Below are positions 56,295 through 57,204 of a stretch of DNA of 57,204 nucleotides, piece by piece. The translations under genes were made by a program, and so were the position numbers. Where the stretch lies: positions 79,666-136,869 of the forward strand of contig DLHF01000063.1 of the NCBI GenBank assembly GCA_002483085.1, written 5' to 3'. Within the stretch, counting starts at the first letter, position 1. Each line of letters begins with the position of its first letter. This DNA is from Ignavibacteria bacterium UBA7675. GTDB lineage: Bacteria; Bacteroidota; Ignavibacteria; Kapaibacteriales; UB7675. The notes under the pieces were generated by a model. The model did no database searches and was not told the origin of the DNA. It saw only the letters and a list, made by a program, of their open reading frames with translations.

Positions 56295-56885
56295 ATGAAC
56301 TCTATACTCCAGCAAAATCTGTTCTTTGTAAAAGAACATGTGGGAATGTTTAAAGCCGCCAACAATTTTGATATTTTCAACCCGAATTCCGGCGAAATGA
56401 TCATGACGTGCCGCGAAGAAAAACTGGGGATCCTTACTAAAATATTGCGGTTTACCGACTACAAAACTTCGACGCCGTTCCATATTGAGGTCCGTACTCC
56501 TGCTGGCGATAAAGTGCTTACTGTGAAGCGTGGTGTGTCGTTGTTTCTTTCTACGGTACAAGTATTCGACGAAAAGGATGAACTGGTGGGGCGCTTTAAA
56601 CAGAAGCTGTTCAGCATCGGTGGGAAATTCGACGTGCTATCGCCAGATGACCGGGTACTTTGCACGCTCAAAGGCAAGTGGACGAGCTGGGAGTTTTCCT
56701 TTTTGCAGAATGAGCAGGAGCTGGCACGTGTTACGAAAAAGTGGGCGGGATTAGGCAAAGAATTGTTTACTTCGGCTGACAACTATATACTGGAAATTGG
56801 CGACAGGGTAGCGAAAACAGACTCGATCAGGATCCTGATTCTCGCTGCTGTGATGTGTATCGATATGGTGCTGAAAGAGCGCTGA
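56295..56885 (+). CDS. LURP-one-related / phospholipid scramblase-like protein
   Basis: 196 residues from ATG 56295; a longer reading from 56166 would translate repeat D. The body has the repeated beta pattern of the LURP-one/scramblase (Tubby-like) fold: FDIFNPNSGEMIMTCREE, FHIEVRTPAGDKVLTVKRG, VQVFDEKDELVGRFKQK, FDVLSPDDRVLCTLKGKW, then a hydrophobic C-terminal helix (SIRILILAAVMCIDMVL). These proteins are membrane-linked; function in bacteria is unknown. The recognition is from pattern only. A terminator follows. Confidence 0.8.
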   Translation: MNSILQQNLFFVKEHVGMFKAANNFDIFNPNSGEMIMTCREEKLGILTKILRFTDYKTSTPFHIEVRTPAGDKVLTVKRGVSLFLSTVQVFDEKDELVGRFKQKLFSIGGKFDVLSPDDRVLCTLKGKWTSWEFSFLQNEQELARVTKKWAGLGKELFTSADNYILEIGDRVAKTDSIRILILAAVMCIDMVLKER

Positions 56886-56913
56886 TGTTCTGCGATCCGC
56901 ACCAGTTTATAAT

Positions 56914-56946
56914 CAACGCCCGTGTGGTCTTGCCGCCCGGGCGTTG
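56914..56946 (+). terminator. Terminator after the LURP-one gene
   Basis: CAACGCCCG at 56914-56922 pairs with CGGGCGTTG at 56938-56946. The following T tract is weak (CTGTATG). Confidence 0.6.
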
Positions 56947-57204
56947 CTGTATGTACATCGCTACATCACCCTGCTGGCTCTATCCGCAACGAGGGGCATT
57001 GAGATTTTATTGAGAACTGTTTGTTTGCTCCGTATCCTATACTGCACACCGCAGTAGTACACTCGATCACCCAGTTCGGTCTTGTCTGACTGCTGCCGTA
57101 CTATATTCACTTTGGGGATGTTGCTATGCTAATACACCAGTTTGGACAGTTAAAAAAGAGCGTGGTTTTAAGCAAAAAAAAAGAAGAAAGAACATCCGAT
57201 AGGT
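56947..57204. other. Window end, no gene seen
   Basis: 258 bases with no convincing coding region or structure. An A-rich run (AAAAAAAAAGAAGAAAG) is close to the end and may be part of a leader for a gene outside the window. Confidence 0.4.

Overview
The window looks like a chromosomal segment of a free-living bacterium from the Bacteroidota/Chlorobiota side of the FCB group, possibly Kapabacteria- or Ignavibacteria-like. Three things support this. Two large secreted proteins end in a type IX secretion (T9SS) sorting domain. The best promoters match the Bacteroidetes-type -10 TAnnTTTG. The gene order is that of the conserved rif/str/S10-spc-alpha ribosomal superoperon. The exact taxon is inferred, not proven.

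Layout. 0-10 kb: a giant secreted SBBP-repeat/choice-of-anchor-D protein, an HtrA/Do periplasmic protease, a PAP2 phosphatase and a convergent HNH nuclease. 10-12 kb: carA, then a five-tRNA cluster (Tyr, Gly-TCC, Gly-CCC, Thr-GGT, Trp-CCA) behind a strong promoter. 12-24 kb: secE-nusG-rplK-rplA-rplJ-rplL, a terminator-like hairpin, then rpoB-rpoC and a strong terminator. 24-26.5 kb: a free-standing EF-G resembling mitochondrial EF-G1/spdEFG1. 26.5-31 kb: the str operon (rpsL, rpsG, a second EF-G, tuf). 31-45.7 kb: the S10, spc and alpha clusters from rpsJ to rplQ, including a short zinc-ligand-less rpmJ. rpsD is missing from its usual place between rpsK and rpoA. 45.7-46.9 kb: engB and purE.

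46.9-57.2 kb is accessory and visibly more AT-rich at first. It holds a small secreted hypothetical protein, a cytoplasmic helical-repeat protein, a 121-residue secreted two-cysteine protein and a thioredoxin-fold lipoprotein. These are followed by a secreted beta-roll/peptidase-S74/T9SS protein, an MscS-type channel and a LURP-one/scramblase-like protein. The intergenic spaces of the whole window carry dispersed GC-rich palindromic repeats, including a perfect 27-bp inverted repeat at 53672-53875.

The core of the window is the translation and transcription machinery (RNA polymerase alpha, beta and beta', NusG, SecE/SecY, most ribosomal proteins, EF-Tu, two EF-Gs, IF-1, Map). The flanks encode envelope functions. 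The best candidates for something new are the split EF-G pair, the repeat families with compensated hairpins, the rpsD gap with a structured rpoA leader, and the secreted-protein/thioredoxin-lipoprotein cluster at 47-51.5 kb.
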